NCBI GenBank assembly: GCA_964624395.1
Contig: CAZUWY010000031.1
Coordinates: forward strand, 1-22,356
Direction: 5' to 3'
DNA length: 22,356 nucleotides
From: UBA1046 sp964624395
Lineage (GTDB): Bacteria > Bacillota > Clostridia > Saccharofermentanales > DTU023
Shown here: positions 17,201 to 22,356 of the stretch, piece by piece
Numbering within the stretch: the first letter of the stretch is position 1
How the letters are laid out: each line of letters begins with the position of its first letter
Notes under the pieces: generated by a model
The model's input: only the letters and a program-made list of their open reading frames with translations
The model's database searches: none
What the model was told of the DNA's origin: nothing
Made by a program: the position numbers and the translations under genes

Positions 17201-17527
17201 TTCTTTAGCCTCGGCTGAAGAGTTTTCTTTCTTTTGTAAGATTTCTTGCAAAAGAAGAGTTTTACCGGCCGGACTTAAACGCTTAACCGCTAAACCTCCG
17301 GCTTCAGAAAACAGCCTGTGCGCCAGGCGGCGGAAGGATAAAACTTCTGCCATCATTAGGCCCCGGCGATTATGCCTTTCCAGATACTCTCTTTCCAGAT
17401 CGGCCTTCATGCTTTCGGGCACCAATAAAAATGCCCTGCGGGTAGGGTCATCCTGGCTGTGCTCATTGAGTTCCCTCAGGCAGCACTCAGTCAATATTTC
17501 CGAATCTGTGCTGTAGTATAGATGCAA
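14246..17527 (-). CDS. addB: AddB nuclease subunit
   Basis: AddB is the second subunit of the AddAB helicase-nuclease. The 1093-residue protein has the iron-sulfur-supported nuclease domain at its C-terminus: C760 (NACPYSYF), then C1044, C1047 and C1053 (CSYCLFKAHC), with nuclease residues D911, D924 and K926 (LIDYKRG). The N-terminus HLYYSTDSEIL lacks the usual GxxGSGKS Walker A of B. subtilis AddB, so this subunit probably does not hydrolyse ATP. The start is TTG 17527, set by GGAGG seven bases upstream; the more distal in-frame TTG at 17590 has no such site. addB precedes and overlaps addA. It is divergent from the MFS gene. Confidence 0.94.
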   Translation of the reverse strand: MHLYYSTDSEILTECCLRELNEHSQDDPTRRAFLLVPESMKADLEREYLERHNRRGLMMAEVLSFRRLAHRLFSEAGGLAVKRLSPAGKTLLLQEILQKKENSSAEAKEKGQAFSSFPRFVGRPGFISELSSVLGDFSRYNIAAEDLIRASAAAETKIMKEKFSDFSLLLMRYQEALATHELVDPDHDLDRLIDLLEDTNKIARLSFLQDTSIWVLGFGQTRAFTSQELKILELLQKTCKKLTLTVSLDQLELKGAGDRTERSDPVYSHGLDAARQIQGISAGKLELKRFEAEKKEPDIYSVYAVNPREELRFVFGSIRDILHNSDLNRRDIGIALADPDSYYDLLSATAATYDLPIFIDKGSKLTHSSFIRYLDALLEYLLEKPGLDKIVIYLRSCLGIYPKTLIDSFENLCLSKGLITARDFDRFDADEQLKVGLISQQEYLLWQQIKAELKTIDQLGVKIRQKRLGVNKLDLLYQWLILSENIRDILKDRIEQLRSKGETEAALILAKSWNHWLKFRDEAKRILKNLQLSQQDFTRLIRAALTGFRHNSIPIGIDRIRIGDLGQMASFPVQVLFIVGTNQENFPAKSSEEGYLRDSERVLLEDSSQKKFPNRKQDLPLAREWQIRQLLNNARKKLYISTASLSSEERSLLQLEMEEQKGAKKIVLSTPLAFSSVWNSLKSLKRALNLTLSDQSLKEQLEINWLIKLEAILQLDKEIKIGPGTDAEPENLALPPEQVKQLVLPYKTTSVSQLQKYNACPYSYFNSYLLRLQERDVWQPAAREQGSILHALLEISISELIKELGQAKSSAEKGDKTKGWFNALTPDKLRELFELAISTSKLSSFSLPEVRGQMKQRILNYAATTLSLTADQMLRDSSYPVAVEWRFPIKDQANLLLEANDWQLQLKGVIDRIDQGENGFTLIDYKRGQTDISYAEITAGLNIQLPLYMKVYRHLYPEQNPHAFAYFSFKSRRSDNRKSILPAEFDRTALLKESFDSQMLSDSAENLEILSDYSAQRAKETMHAILSGDMGAKPQVIKEGASPCSYCLFKAHCLYDQRNGRDQLKDNLTKAEREMEAKRIIQEWQREDDNQVD

Positions 17528-17534
17528 AAGAAAA

Positions 17535-17551
17535 CCTCCGCCTCTATTATA
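17535..17551 (-). promoter_or_regulatory. addB ribosome binding site and close TATAAT
   Basis: On the - strand GGAGG (plus 17535-17539) lies 7 nt before the TTG start and decides it. A perfect TATAAT (plus 17546-17551) is only 6 nt upstream of the GGAGG. A weak -35 TTTTTG is at plus 17568-17573, 16 nt away. If used, transcription would start at or just before the Shine-Dalgarno. Confidence 0.5.
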
Positions 17552-17615
17552 CAATGACTGCTGCAGGCAAAAACAGCAATTAATCGACAACTGTAGCTTA
17601 CTTTGCCGGCAATCC

Positions 17616-17624
17616 TGTTAAAAT
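17616..17624 (+). promoter_or_regulatory. extended -10 promoter, probably leaderless MFS mRNA
   Basis: TG (17616-17617), one spacer base and TAAAAT (17619-17624) form an extended -10. No good -35 is visible. Transcription would start about 17631, within a few bases of the ATG at 17633, and no Shine-Dalgarno precedes that ATG. Confidence 0.5.
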
Positions 17625-17632
17625 AGTATTTT

Positions 17633-18949
17633 ATGGAAGATAAGAAAAAAATAATTGAAAAAGAAAATACCAGCGCCCAGACCCCAAGCAGTAGCTGGGT
17701 CAGGACTGCCTATATACTATTTTCCGGCCAACTTTTTTCTTTGCTGGGATCCAGTCTGGTTCAGTTTGCTCTCATCTGGTATGTAACACTGCGCACTAAT
17801 TCAGGCTTGGCGATGACCCTGATCACTCTGGCCGGCTATGTTCCACAGCTCTTGATTGCTCCTTTGGCCGGTGTCTGGGCTGATCGCTTTGACCGCAAAT
17901 GGGTGATGATTATTGCTGACGGCACCATCGCTCTTGCCACTTTACTGGTGGCGATTATGTTCCTAATCGGCTACGATGCCATGTGGCTTACCTACATTGT
18001 CACCGCCATCCGTTCTCTGGGCGGCGGCATCCACTCTCCCGCTGTCACCTCAATTGTGCCGCAAATTGTACCCAAGGAAGGGCTGGTCAAAGCCAATGCT
18101 CTCTTCCATGGAGCCAGCAATATTATCCAGCTGCTAGCACCGGTCCTAGGTGGCGTGGTTGTCTCTCTCTTGCCCATGTGGCAAGTTTTCATGATAGATG
18201 TTGTCACGGCCGCTATTGCCATTGCCAGTTTGTTGATGATTGAAACTCCGCATTACAAGGAGGAGAAAAGCGAAGAGGCTTCACAGTATCAGGAAATGAT
18301 CGACGGCTTCAAATATGTTCGTTCACATAGAATTGTACTGGCGATGCTGAGCGTCTACGCAGCATTCATGATTTTGCTCTCGCCGGGTGCCTCCTTGCTG
18401 CCTCTTTATATCCGCAGAAATTTCGGCTTGGATCCTTTTAATATAACGATTTCGCAAACAGCAATCTTTGCTGGCATGGCCATCGGCGGAGTGCTGGTCG
18501 CCAAAAAGGGAAATTTTGCCAATAAGGTGCATACCCTGCGCCTGGCGGGCGGACTGATAGCATTGATAGTGATCGCCCTCGGACTGCTGGGCTATGCCTC
18601 CTGGGCCAGTATCTGGATCTTCGGGCTGGTGCTCTTTTTATTCGGCCTGGTTGTGCCTTTTTATCTGACCAACAGCACTGTCTTTTTGCAGGAGGAAGTT
18701 CCGACCAAATTTCAGGGCAGAACCTTTGCTTTGCAGTATATGATCGGCTCCTTTGCCATTCCCATGGGTACTTTGTTTTTTGGTCCGCTGGCAGATATTG
18801 TTTCCATTCAGTCACTTCTCATTGCCGCCGGGGCAGCACAGATTGTAGTGATCGCATCAACCAGGAAGCTTTTCCGCCGTCTGGCCGCTCATCTTTATTA
18901 TCCTGAGATTGAAGCTGATAATATCAGCGGTTTTGATCAGGAGCATTGA
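17633..18949 (+). CDS. MFS exporter (MFS_3 / macrolide-efflux-like)
   Basis: This is a major facilitator superfamily transporter of 438 residues with about twelve membrane helices. The motif-A loop between helices 2 and 3 reads GVWADRFDRKWV (80-91), as in drug or siderophore exporters of the EntS/Mef type; the substrate is unknown. The N-terminal 22 residues are charged and cytoplasmic. ATG 17633 is the only in-frame start (a stop codon is at 17624-17626), yet no Shine-Dalgarno precedes it, which fits a leaderless message. The 3' end overlaps the convergent aldo/keto reductase gene by 26 bp, and the stop codon lies in the loop of its terminator hairpin. Confidence 0.92.
   Translation: MEDKKKIIEKENTSAQTPSSSWVRTAYILFSGQLFSLLGSSLVQFALIWYVTLRTNSGLAMTLITLAGYVPQLLIAPLAGVWADRFDRKWVMIIADGTIALATLLVAIMFLIGYDAMWLTYIVTAIRSLGGGIHSPAVTSIVPQIVPKEGLVKANALFHGASNIIQLLAPVLGGVVVSLLPMWQVFMIDVVTAAIAIASLLMIETPHYKEEKSEEASQYQEMIDGFKYVRSHRIVLAMLSVYAAFMILLSPGASLLPLYIRRNFGLDPFNITISQTAIFAGMAIGGVLVAKKGNFANKVHTLRLAGGLIALIVIALGLLGYASWASIWIFGLVLFLFGLVVPFYLTNSTVFLQEEVPTKFQGRTFALQYMIGSFAIPMGTLFFGPLADIVSIQSLLIAAGAAQIVVIASTRKLFRRLAAHLYYPEIEADNISGFDQEH
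18914..18928. other. stop-codon hairpin of aldo/keto reductase gene
   Basis: GCTGAT (18914-18919) pairs with ATCAGC (18923-18928) around a 3-nt loop. The TGA stop of the - strand reductase gene (plus 18924-18926) is in one arm. No U-tract follows on either strand. Confidence 0.4.
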
Positions 18950-20069
18950 TATGCTCATAAAATGATCTGATCTTTTTTAATTCCGCTCTAATTTCAATTT
19001 TCTGCGGGCATTTATCTTCACAAACAGCGCAATCTGTGCAGGCAGCAGGCTGCCTGGAGCTCAATTTTTGATAAGCCTGGCAAAATCTCGCGCGATTATC
19101 TGAATCCAAGTATTGATTGTAGAGGGAAAAGACCTCGGGAATACCTACGCCAAATGGACAGGGCAGGCAGTAAAGACAGTCTGTGCAGGGGATGCGGCCG
19201 GCTGCCAGATAGAGTTTTCTAATCTGGGTCAGAACTGAAATTTCCTCTTCTGAGAGCAGATAATCTTTACTCAGGGTTGAGATATTATCTTTTAGCTGCT
19301 CCAGATTGCTCATGCCGCTAAGTATGGTCATCACTCCCGGCAAAGAGGCAGCAAATCTGAGAGCCCAGCTGGCCTGACTGGCCTTGCTGTCTAGAGCTTT
19401 TAGCTTTTCACTGCAGTTGGCCGGCAAATTGGCTAAAGCGCCTCCCCGCACCGGTTCCATAACCAATACGGGTATAGCTTGGCTGAGAAGGAATTCATAA
19501 CTGCGCTGGGCATTTTGCAGTTCCCAGTCCACGTAGTTGAGCTGAATCATGATGGCGTCAAAACCGTATTGGCGGGTAAAATTTTCTAAAATATCCGGGG
19601 TGTCGTGAATGGAATAGCAGAGATTTCTAATCAATCCCTGCCTTTTATAATCTGCCAGTAGATCGTAGAGGCCTAGGTCAATCGTCCTTTTTATTGTCTG
19701 CCGGTCAAGAGAATGAAGAAAATAAAAATCAAAATAATCTACCCGGCATTTATCCAGCTGCTCAGAAAAAATCTCCTTTGCCTGCTCGATGGATTCAATG
19801 CTAAAGACGGGGAGCTTATCTGCCAACAAAAAGCTCTCCCGGGGGAAATTGCTCAAAACCTCACCGACAAAAAGCTCTGACATATAGTCATGATAGATAT
19901 AAGCGGTGTCAAAATAATTGATGCCACTGGCAAGGGCATACTCGACCATTTGCATGCCGAGGTCATAATCTATATCCCCTGCCTCCGAAGAAGTCTGGGG
20001 CAGACGCATCAGGCCAAGGCCTAAGAGAGAAGGCCTGCCTTTGATGCCAGGGAAATATCTTTGCTCCAT
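18924..20069 (-). CDS. aldo/keto reductase with two ferredoxin clusters
   Basis: This protein of 381 residues joins an aldo/keto reductase barrel (about 1-290) to a C-terminal 4Fe-4S ferredoxin region. The AKR tetrad is present: D54 and Y59 (FDTAYIY), K85 and H119 (FLHS). Two cysteine sets follow, C295/298/301/304 and C344/347/350/354, enough for two [4Fe-4S] clusters. Such AKRs are common in anaerobes, where an iron-sulfur donor may replace or add to NADPH; the substrate is unknown. ATG 20069 is preceded by GAGGG. The gene starts 23 nt after the AlkZ-like gene, so both are probably one transcript. It overlaps the convergent MFS gene by 26 bp. Confidence 0.92.
   Translation of the reverse strand: MEQRYFPGIKGRPSLLGLGLMRLPQTSSEAGDIDYDLGMQMVEYALASGINYFDTAYIYHDYMSELFVGEVLSNFPRESFLLADKLPVFSIESIEQAKEIFSEQLDKCRVDYFDFYFLHSLDRQTIKRTIDLGLYDLLADYKRQGLIRNLCYSIHDTPDILENFTRQYGFDAIMIQLNYVDWELQNAQRSYEFLLSQAIPVLVMEPVRGGALANLPANCSEKLKALDSKASQASWALRFAASLPGVMTILSGMSNLEQLKDNISTLSKDYLLSEEEISVLTQIRKLYLAAGRIPCTDCLYCLPCPFGVGIPEVFSLYNQYLDSDNRARFCQAYQKLSSRQPAACTDCAVCEDKCPQKIEIRAELKKIRSFYEHINAPDQNR
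18935..18978 (+). terminator. terminator of MFS gene inside reductase gene
   Basis: GATCAG (18935-18940) pairs with CTGATC (18967-18972). Inside it, GAGCAT (18941-18946) pairs with ATGCTC (18951-18956) around TGAT. Six T follow (18973-18978). The structure begins before the MFS stop codon, which is in its loop, and lies wholly in codons of the convergent reductase. Confidence 0.75.
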
Positions 20070-20092
20070 TTGCCTGCCCTCAAAGCTTAATT

Positions 20093-21124
20093 CTAATCAA
20101 GCTGCTGCTGTTCCAGATTTTGCAAAAAATGCTGGATGCGGGCTACATCCATCTTGGTGAGTTTGGCGAAGATATTCATTTTGGCTTTGCCCATTTCCAT
20201 ACTCCAGCTCCCGATGATCCGGTCTCCGACTAAAATACAGGGCCTAACCAGACCGGAATAAGTGTAGATTTCTCTCAGATAATCTGCTGACAAAAAGGGA
20301 TTTTCTGTTTTTTCATAGCCGATCAGCAAGGGATCAAAGCTGGGGAGCAAGAGCAGATCCGGCAGAGTTAAAGGCCCGTCCTCGTCTTTGAGGTAAAATC
20401 TCTCCTTGCCTCCGACAGTGACAGTCTTGAGATCTAGCTGCTCCATTAGCTCGACAATATCTCTTTTGCGGCGGCGGAAAAAATAGCGGGCATCATCAAT
20501 CGAACTGGGGCCATAATTTTCGAAATAACGCCTGATTATCTCCAGCTCGGCTTCATTTTTTGCCTGTGGCTGAAAATTATCCAGATATACATATTTGCCG
20601 TCTTGCCCGTATTGCTGATAAAGCTTCCCTGTTTCAGCCAGATATCTGATCAGCCCGCCCCAGGGGTTGAAGACAGATCTCTCCGCTTCTTGCTGCAAGC
20701 CGGCCTCGCTGGCAATCTCTTTCAATTCATCTCTGCTGCGCGGTTTTTCTTTGAGACTGTTTAAGATCAAATCGGCAAAATATCTTTTATCTTCTTCATG
20801 CAGATAGATATCTGCCCTGATATCGTCGACATCTCTTTGGCCTATGCTGCGACCTTGATGAAGGTAAAGAGGCAGATCTTTTTTAGGAAAGACATGTAGT
20901 GTCCCTCTTAAAGACCAGCATCTTACCAGTTCTTCCCGCCAGCTTTGCTCGGAAAATTTCTTCTTTTCTGTCCGGATGGCAAATGCCTGCTCAACAAGAT
21001 CATTACCGTGCTTGGCTTGAAAACCATTGAGTTTTGAGCAAATCTCAAGCGGATCATAAGAGGGATTAGTCAATCCCTGCTTATGTAAAATGATCTTTCT
21101 TAACTCTTTTTTCCCAATCTCCAT
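20093..21124 (-). CDS. winged-helix AlkZ-like (HTH_42) protein
   Basis: This protein of 343 residues resembles the HTH_42 superfamily that includes the DNA glycosylases AlkZ/YcaQ. Family-like stretches are ELRKIILHKQGL (7-18) and WSLRGTLHVFPKKDL in the N-terminal part, PWGGLIRYLAETGKL in the middle, and PSFDPLLIGYEKT with GDRIIGSW near the end. The catalytic QxQ or QxD of known glycosylases corresponds to Q36-A-K38 here, so activity is uncertain. I favour ATG 21124; a GTG at 21136, four codons upstream in frame, is also possible, and neither has a good ribosome binding site. It is divergent from perR across a palindromic operator and precedes the reductase gene by 23 nt. Family call by pattern only. 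Confidence 0.78.
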   Translation of the reverse strand: MEIGKKELRKIILHKQGLTNPSYDPLEICSKLNGFQAKHGNDLVEQAFAIRTEKKKFSEQSWREELVRCWSLRGTLHVFPKKDLPLYLHQGRSIGQRDVDDIRADIYLHEEDKRYFADLILNSLKEKPRSRDELKEIASEAGLQQEAERSVFNPWGGLIRYLAETGKLYQQYGQDGKYVYLDNFQPQAKNEAELEIIRRYFENYGPSSIDDARYFFRRRKRDIVELMEQLDLKTVTVGGKERFYLKDEDGPLTLPDLLLLPSFDPLLIGYEKTENPFLSADYLREIYTYSGLVRPCILVGDRIIGSWSMEMGKAKMNIFAKLTKMDVARIQHFLQNLEQQQLD

Positions 21125-21158
21125 TTTCACATCCACTTGATTTATTTTTTCTTCTTAT

Positions 21159-21164
21159 AGTATA
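21159..21164 (-). promoter_or_regulatory. alternative -10 for AlkZ-like gene
   Basis: TATACT on the - strand (plus 21159-21164) lies about 35 nt before the ATG. No good -35 is placed for it. It competes with the palindrome-overlapping promoter as the start site for this gene. Confidence 0.3.
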
Positions 21165-21199
21165 ACCCATTGTGCCAGGTCTGCTTTAGCTGGAAGTGT

Positions 21200-21227
21200 T
21201 TCATATGTAATTGCAATTGAATTGCAA
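21200..21227 (-). promoter_or_regulatory. promoter of AlkZ-like gene, overlapping palindrome
   Basis: On the - strand TTGCAA (plus 21222-21227) and TATGAA (plus 21200-21205) are 16 nt apart. The -35 lies inside the 23-bp palindrome and mirrors the perR promoter on the other strand. Confidence 0.45.
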
Positions 21228-21237
21228 TTAACATATG
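21202..21237. promoter_or_regulatory. 23-bp perfect palindrome, candidate PerR operator
   Basis: TAATTGCAATT (21208-21218) and AATTGCAATTA (21220-21230) are exact reverse complements around one central G. CATATG on each side (21202-21207 and 21232-21237) extends the symmetry, with one extra A on the right. The 7-1-7-like, AT-rich layout fits a Fur-family dimer site, though it is not the B. subtilis PerR consensus. It overlaps the predicted promoters of both divergent units, so autoregulation of perR and control of the AlkZ-like/reductase operon are likely. Confidence 0.7.
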
Positions 21238-21239
21238 AT
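21211..21239 (+). promoter_or_regulatory. perR promoter overlapping palindrome
   Basis: TTGCAA (21211-21216) and TATGAT (21234-21239) are exactly 17 nt apart. The start would be near 21246, leaving a leader of about 37 nt. The -35 and most of the spacer lie in the palindrome, so a bound repressor would block polymerase. Confidence 0.6.
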
Positions 21240-21282
21240 CTATGAGGAAGTTGAAAAGAAAGCGAGTTGAATAAAAACAGTT

Positions 21283-21708
21283 TTGAATTCTACTAAAGAT
21301 ACATCCAGAAAAACCCAGCAAAGGGAGCTTATCTGTTCCTGCGTGCAGAAACTGCATCATCCTACAGCAGATGATGTCTGGAAATGCGTAAGCGAGCAGC
21401 TCCCGCAGGTTAATATGACAACCATCTACCGCAATCTGAACCGCATGGTTGAAGAGGGTGAGCTGCTGCGTTTTATGACCTCTGAGGGGATCATGCATTT
21501 TGATTCAATTAAAGAGGATCATTACCATCTGCATTGTGTGAGCTGCGGGGAAATTCTCGATATTGATCTGCCTCAGTTTGAGCGTATCGAGAATTTTGTC
21601 AGGGATAAGGAGCATTTTGAGATCCGCGGGCATAAGCAAACCTTGACGGGGCTTTGTTCAAAATGCCGCCTAGGTAAAAATAATGAGGGAATTTCGCAGA
21701 AATCCTAA
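21283..21708 (+). CDS. perR: PerR-type Fur-family peroxide repressor
   Basis: This 141-residue metal-dependent repressor has an N-terminal winged helix (HHPTADDVW at 25-33, TTIYRNLN at 46-53) and a C-terminal dimer and metal domain. The structural zinc ligands are C85, C88, C125 and C128. The regulatory ligands line up one for one with B. subtilis PerR (offset 11): H26, D74, H80, H82 and D93. The Asp at 93, where Fur proteins usually have Glu, favours PerR, a sensor inactivated by iron-catalysed histidine oxidation. The only workable start is TTG 21283, and no good Shine-Dalgarno precedes it, so low expression is expected. It sits next to the palindromic operator and 44 nt before rubrerythrin. 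Confidence 0.88.
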   Translation: MNSTKDTSRKTQQRELICSCVQKLHHPTADDVWKCVSEQLPQVNMTTIYRNLNRMVEEGELLRFMTSEGIMHFDSIKEDHYHLHCVSCGEILDIDLPQFERIENFVRDKEHFEIRGHKQTLTGLCSKCRLGKNNEGISQKS

Positions 21709-21720
21709 TTCTGTGAATTA
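21706..21720. promoter_or_regulatory. 15-bp inverted repeat before rubrerythrin
   Basis: TAATTC (21706-21711) and GAATTA (21715-21720) are complementary around TGT and overlap the perR stop codon. Size and AT content fit a second Fur-family site for rubrerythrin, but the match to the upstream palindrome is partial. Confidence 0.3.
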
Positions 21721-21752
21721 ACACTAAATAATAAAACAAGGAGCAAAACTAG

Positions 21753-22298
21753 ATGAAAGATTTGAAAGGTACAAAGACTGAAGCAAATCTGCTGGAGGCA
21801 TTTGCCGGCGAATCAATGGCAAACAACAAGTACTCCTACTATGCGGACCAGGCTAAAAAAGACGGCTACGAACAGATTGCAGCCTTTTATGAGGAAACTG
21901 CCAAAAATGAAAGAGAGCACGCCCTGCTCTGGTTCAAGGCTTTGCATAACGGTGAAGTTCCGACAACCACAGTAAATCTTCAAGATGCGGCAGACGGTGA
22001 GAATTACGAATGGACCGAGATGTATGCCAATTTTGCTAAAGATGCGGAAGAAGAGGGCTTCAAGACAATAGCAGCTCAATTTCGCATGGTGGCTGCAATT
22101 GAAAAACACCACGAGGAACGTTACCTGACTCTTTTGAAAAATATTGAAGAAGAGCTAGTCTTTAAACGCGACGATGCCGAAACAAAATGGATTTGCCGCA
22201 ACTGCGGACATATTCATGTGGGTAAGCTTGCCCCTAAGATCTGTGCAGTCTGCAAGTATACCGAATCATTCTTTGAGCTGAGAGCAGAAAATTATTAA
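21753..22298 (+). CDS. rbr: rubrerythrin
   Basis: Rubrerythrin is a cytoplasmic non-haem iron peroxidase that reduces hydrogen peroxide in anaerobes. The protein has 181 residues. The N-terminal four-helix diiron domain carries E20, the ExxH pairs E53-H56 and E117-H120, and the glutamate-rich helix starting WTEMYANF (87-94). The C-terminal rubredoxin-like domain has C148, C151, C164 and C167 for one iron. The start at ATG 21753 follows AAGGAG at nine bases. It lies 44 nt after perR and is probably both co-transcribed and PerR-controlled, as in many anaerobes. No convincing terminator was found in the remaining 58 nt of the window. Confidence 0.96.
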   Translation: MKDLKGTKTEANLLEAFAGESMANNKYSYYADQAKKDGYEQIAAFYEETAKNEREHALLWFKALHNGEVPTTTVNLQDAADGENYEWTEMYANFAKDAEEEGFKTIAAQFRMVAAIEKHHEERYLTLLKNIEEELVFKRDDAETKWICRNCGHIHVGKLAPKICAVCKYTESFFELRAENY

Positions 22299-22356
22299 TT
22301 CTTAACTCAACTTTCCCACTTACGGGAAGCTAAATGAACCTTGAAAAATGAATATA

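Noticed and set aside
21242..21274. Ten-codon basic upstream frame (MRKLKRKRVE) before perR
   Set aside because: Its ATG lies upstream of the predicted transcription start, it has no ribosome binding site and it is out of frame with perR.
22313..22328. Hairpin TTCCC/GGGAA after rubrerythrin
   Set aside because: The stem is 5 bp and no T-run follows, so it is not credible as a terminator; the true one may lie beyond the window.
1..22356. CRISPR arrays, tRNA/rRNA genes, insertion sequences, attachment sites
   Set aside because: I looked for regular direct repeats, tRNA-like cloverleafs and transposase-like proteins on both strands and saw none.

Overview
The window looks like chromosome from a low-to-moderate-GC anaerobic member of the Bacillota (Clostridia-like). 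It has a WalRK-type two-component operon with the WalJ hydrolase, AddAB rather than RecBCD, a PerR-type Fur repressor next to rubrerythrin, and AGGAGG-type ribosome binding sites. The genus cannot be named from sequence alone. Gene density is high. No tRNA, rRNA, CRISPR array, insertion sequence or prophage gene was recognised.

Layout. 1-1032: one NAD-type short-chain dehydrogenase on the + strand with its own promoter region and a clear terminator. 1031-5369 (- strand): an operon read walR, walK, murA, walJ, with a strong extended -10 promoter in front of walR. It joins the cell-wall regulator pair to the first committed enzyme of peptidoglycan synthesis. 5386-7131 (- strand): pyrrolidone-carboxyl peptidase, then upstream a seven-helix YwaF-type membrane protein. 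7338-8126 (+): a second, NADP-type short-chain dehydrogenase. 8133-9950 (- strand): an enlarged F420-0:glutamate-ligase-family protein and a family 6 hypoxanthine-DNA glycosylase. 10030-17527 (- strand): addB-addA, the double-strand-break repair nuclease. 17633-18949 (+): an MFS exporter whose start codon lies almost at the predicted transcription start. 18924-21124 (- strand): an iron-sulfur aldo/keto reductase and an AlkZ-like winged-helix protein, probably one operon. 21283-22298 (+): perR and rubrerythrin.

How the parts fit. The right end forms a plausible peroxide/oxygen-stress module. A perfect 23-bp palindrome lies between the divergent perR-rubrerythrin and AlkZ-like/aldo-keto reductase units, and each side has a promoter overlapping it, so a single PerR dimer could control both directions. 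Three to four genes concern DNA repair (AddA, AddB, the hypoxanthine glycosylase and perhaps the AlkZ-like protein). The walR-walK-murA-walJ unit concerns wall homeostasis.

The features most worth a second look are the divergent palindrome operator, the enlarged CofE-family protein in a genome with no other F420 gene in view, murA sitting where walH/walI usually lie, a rho-independent terminator of the CofE-like gene buried inside the coding sequence of the convergent dehydrogenase, and a probably leaderless MFS transcript.
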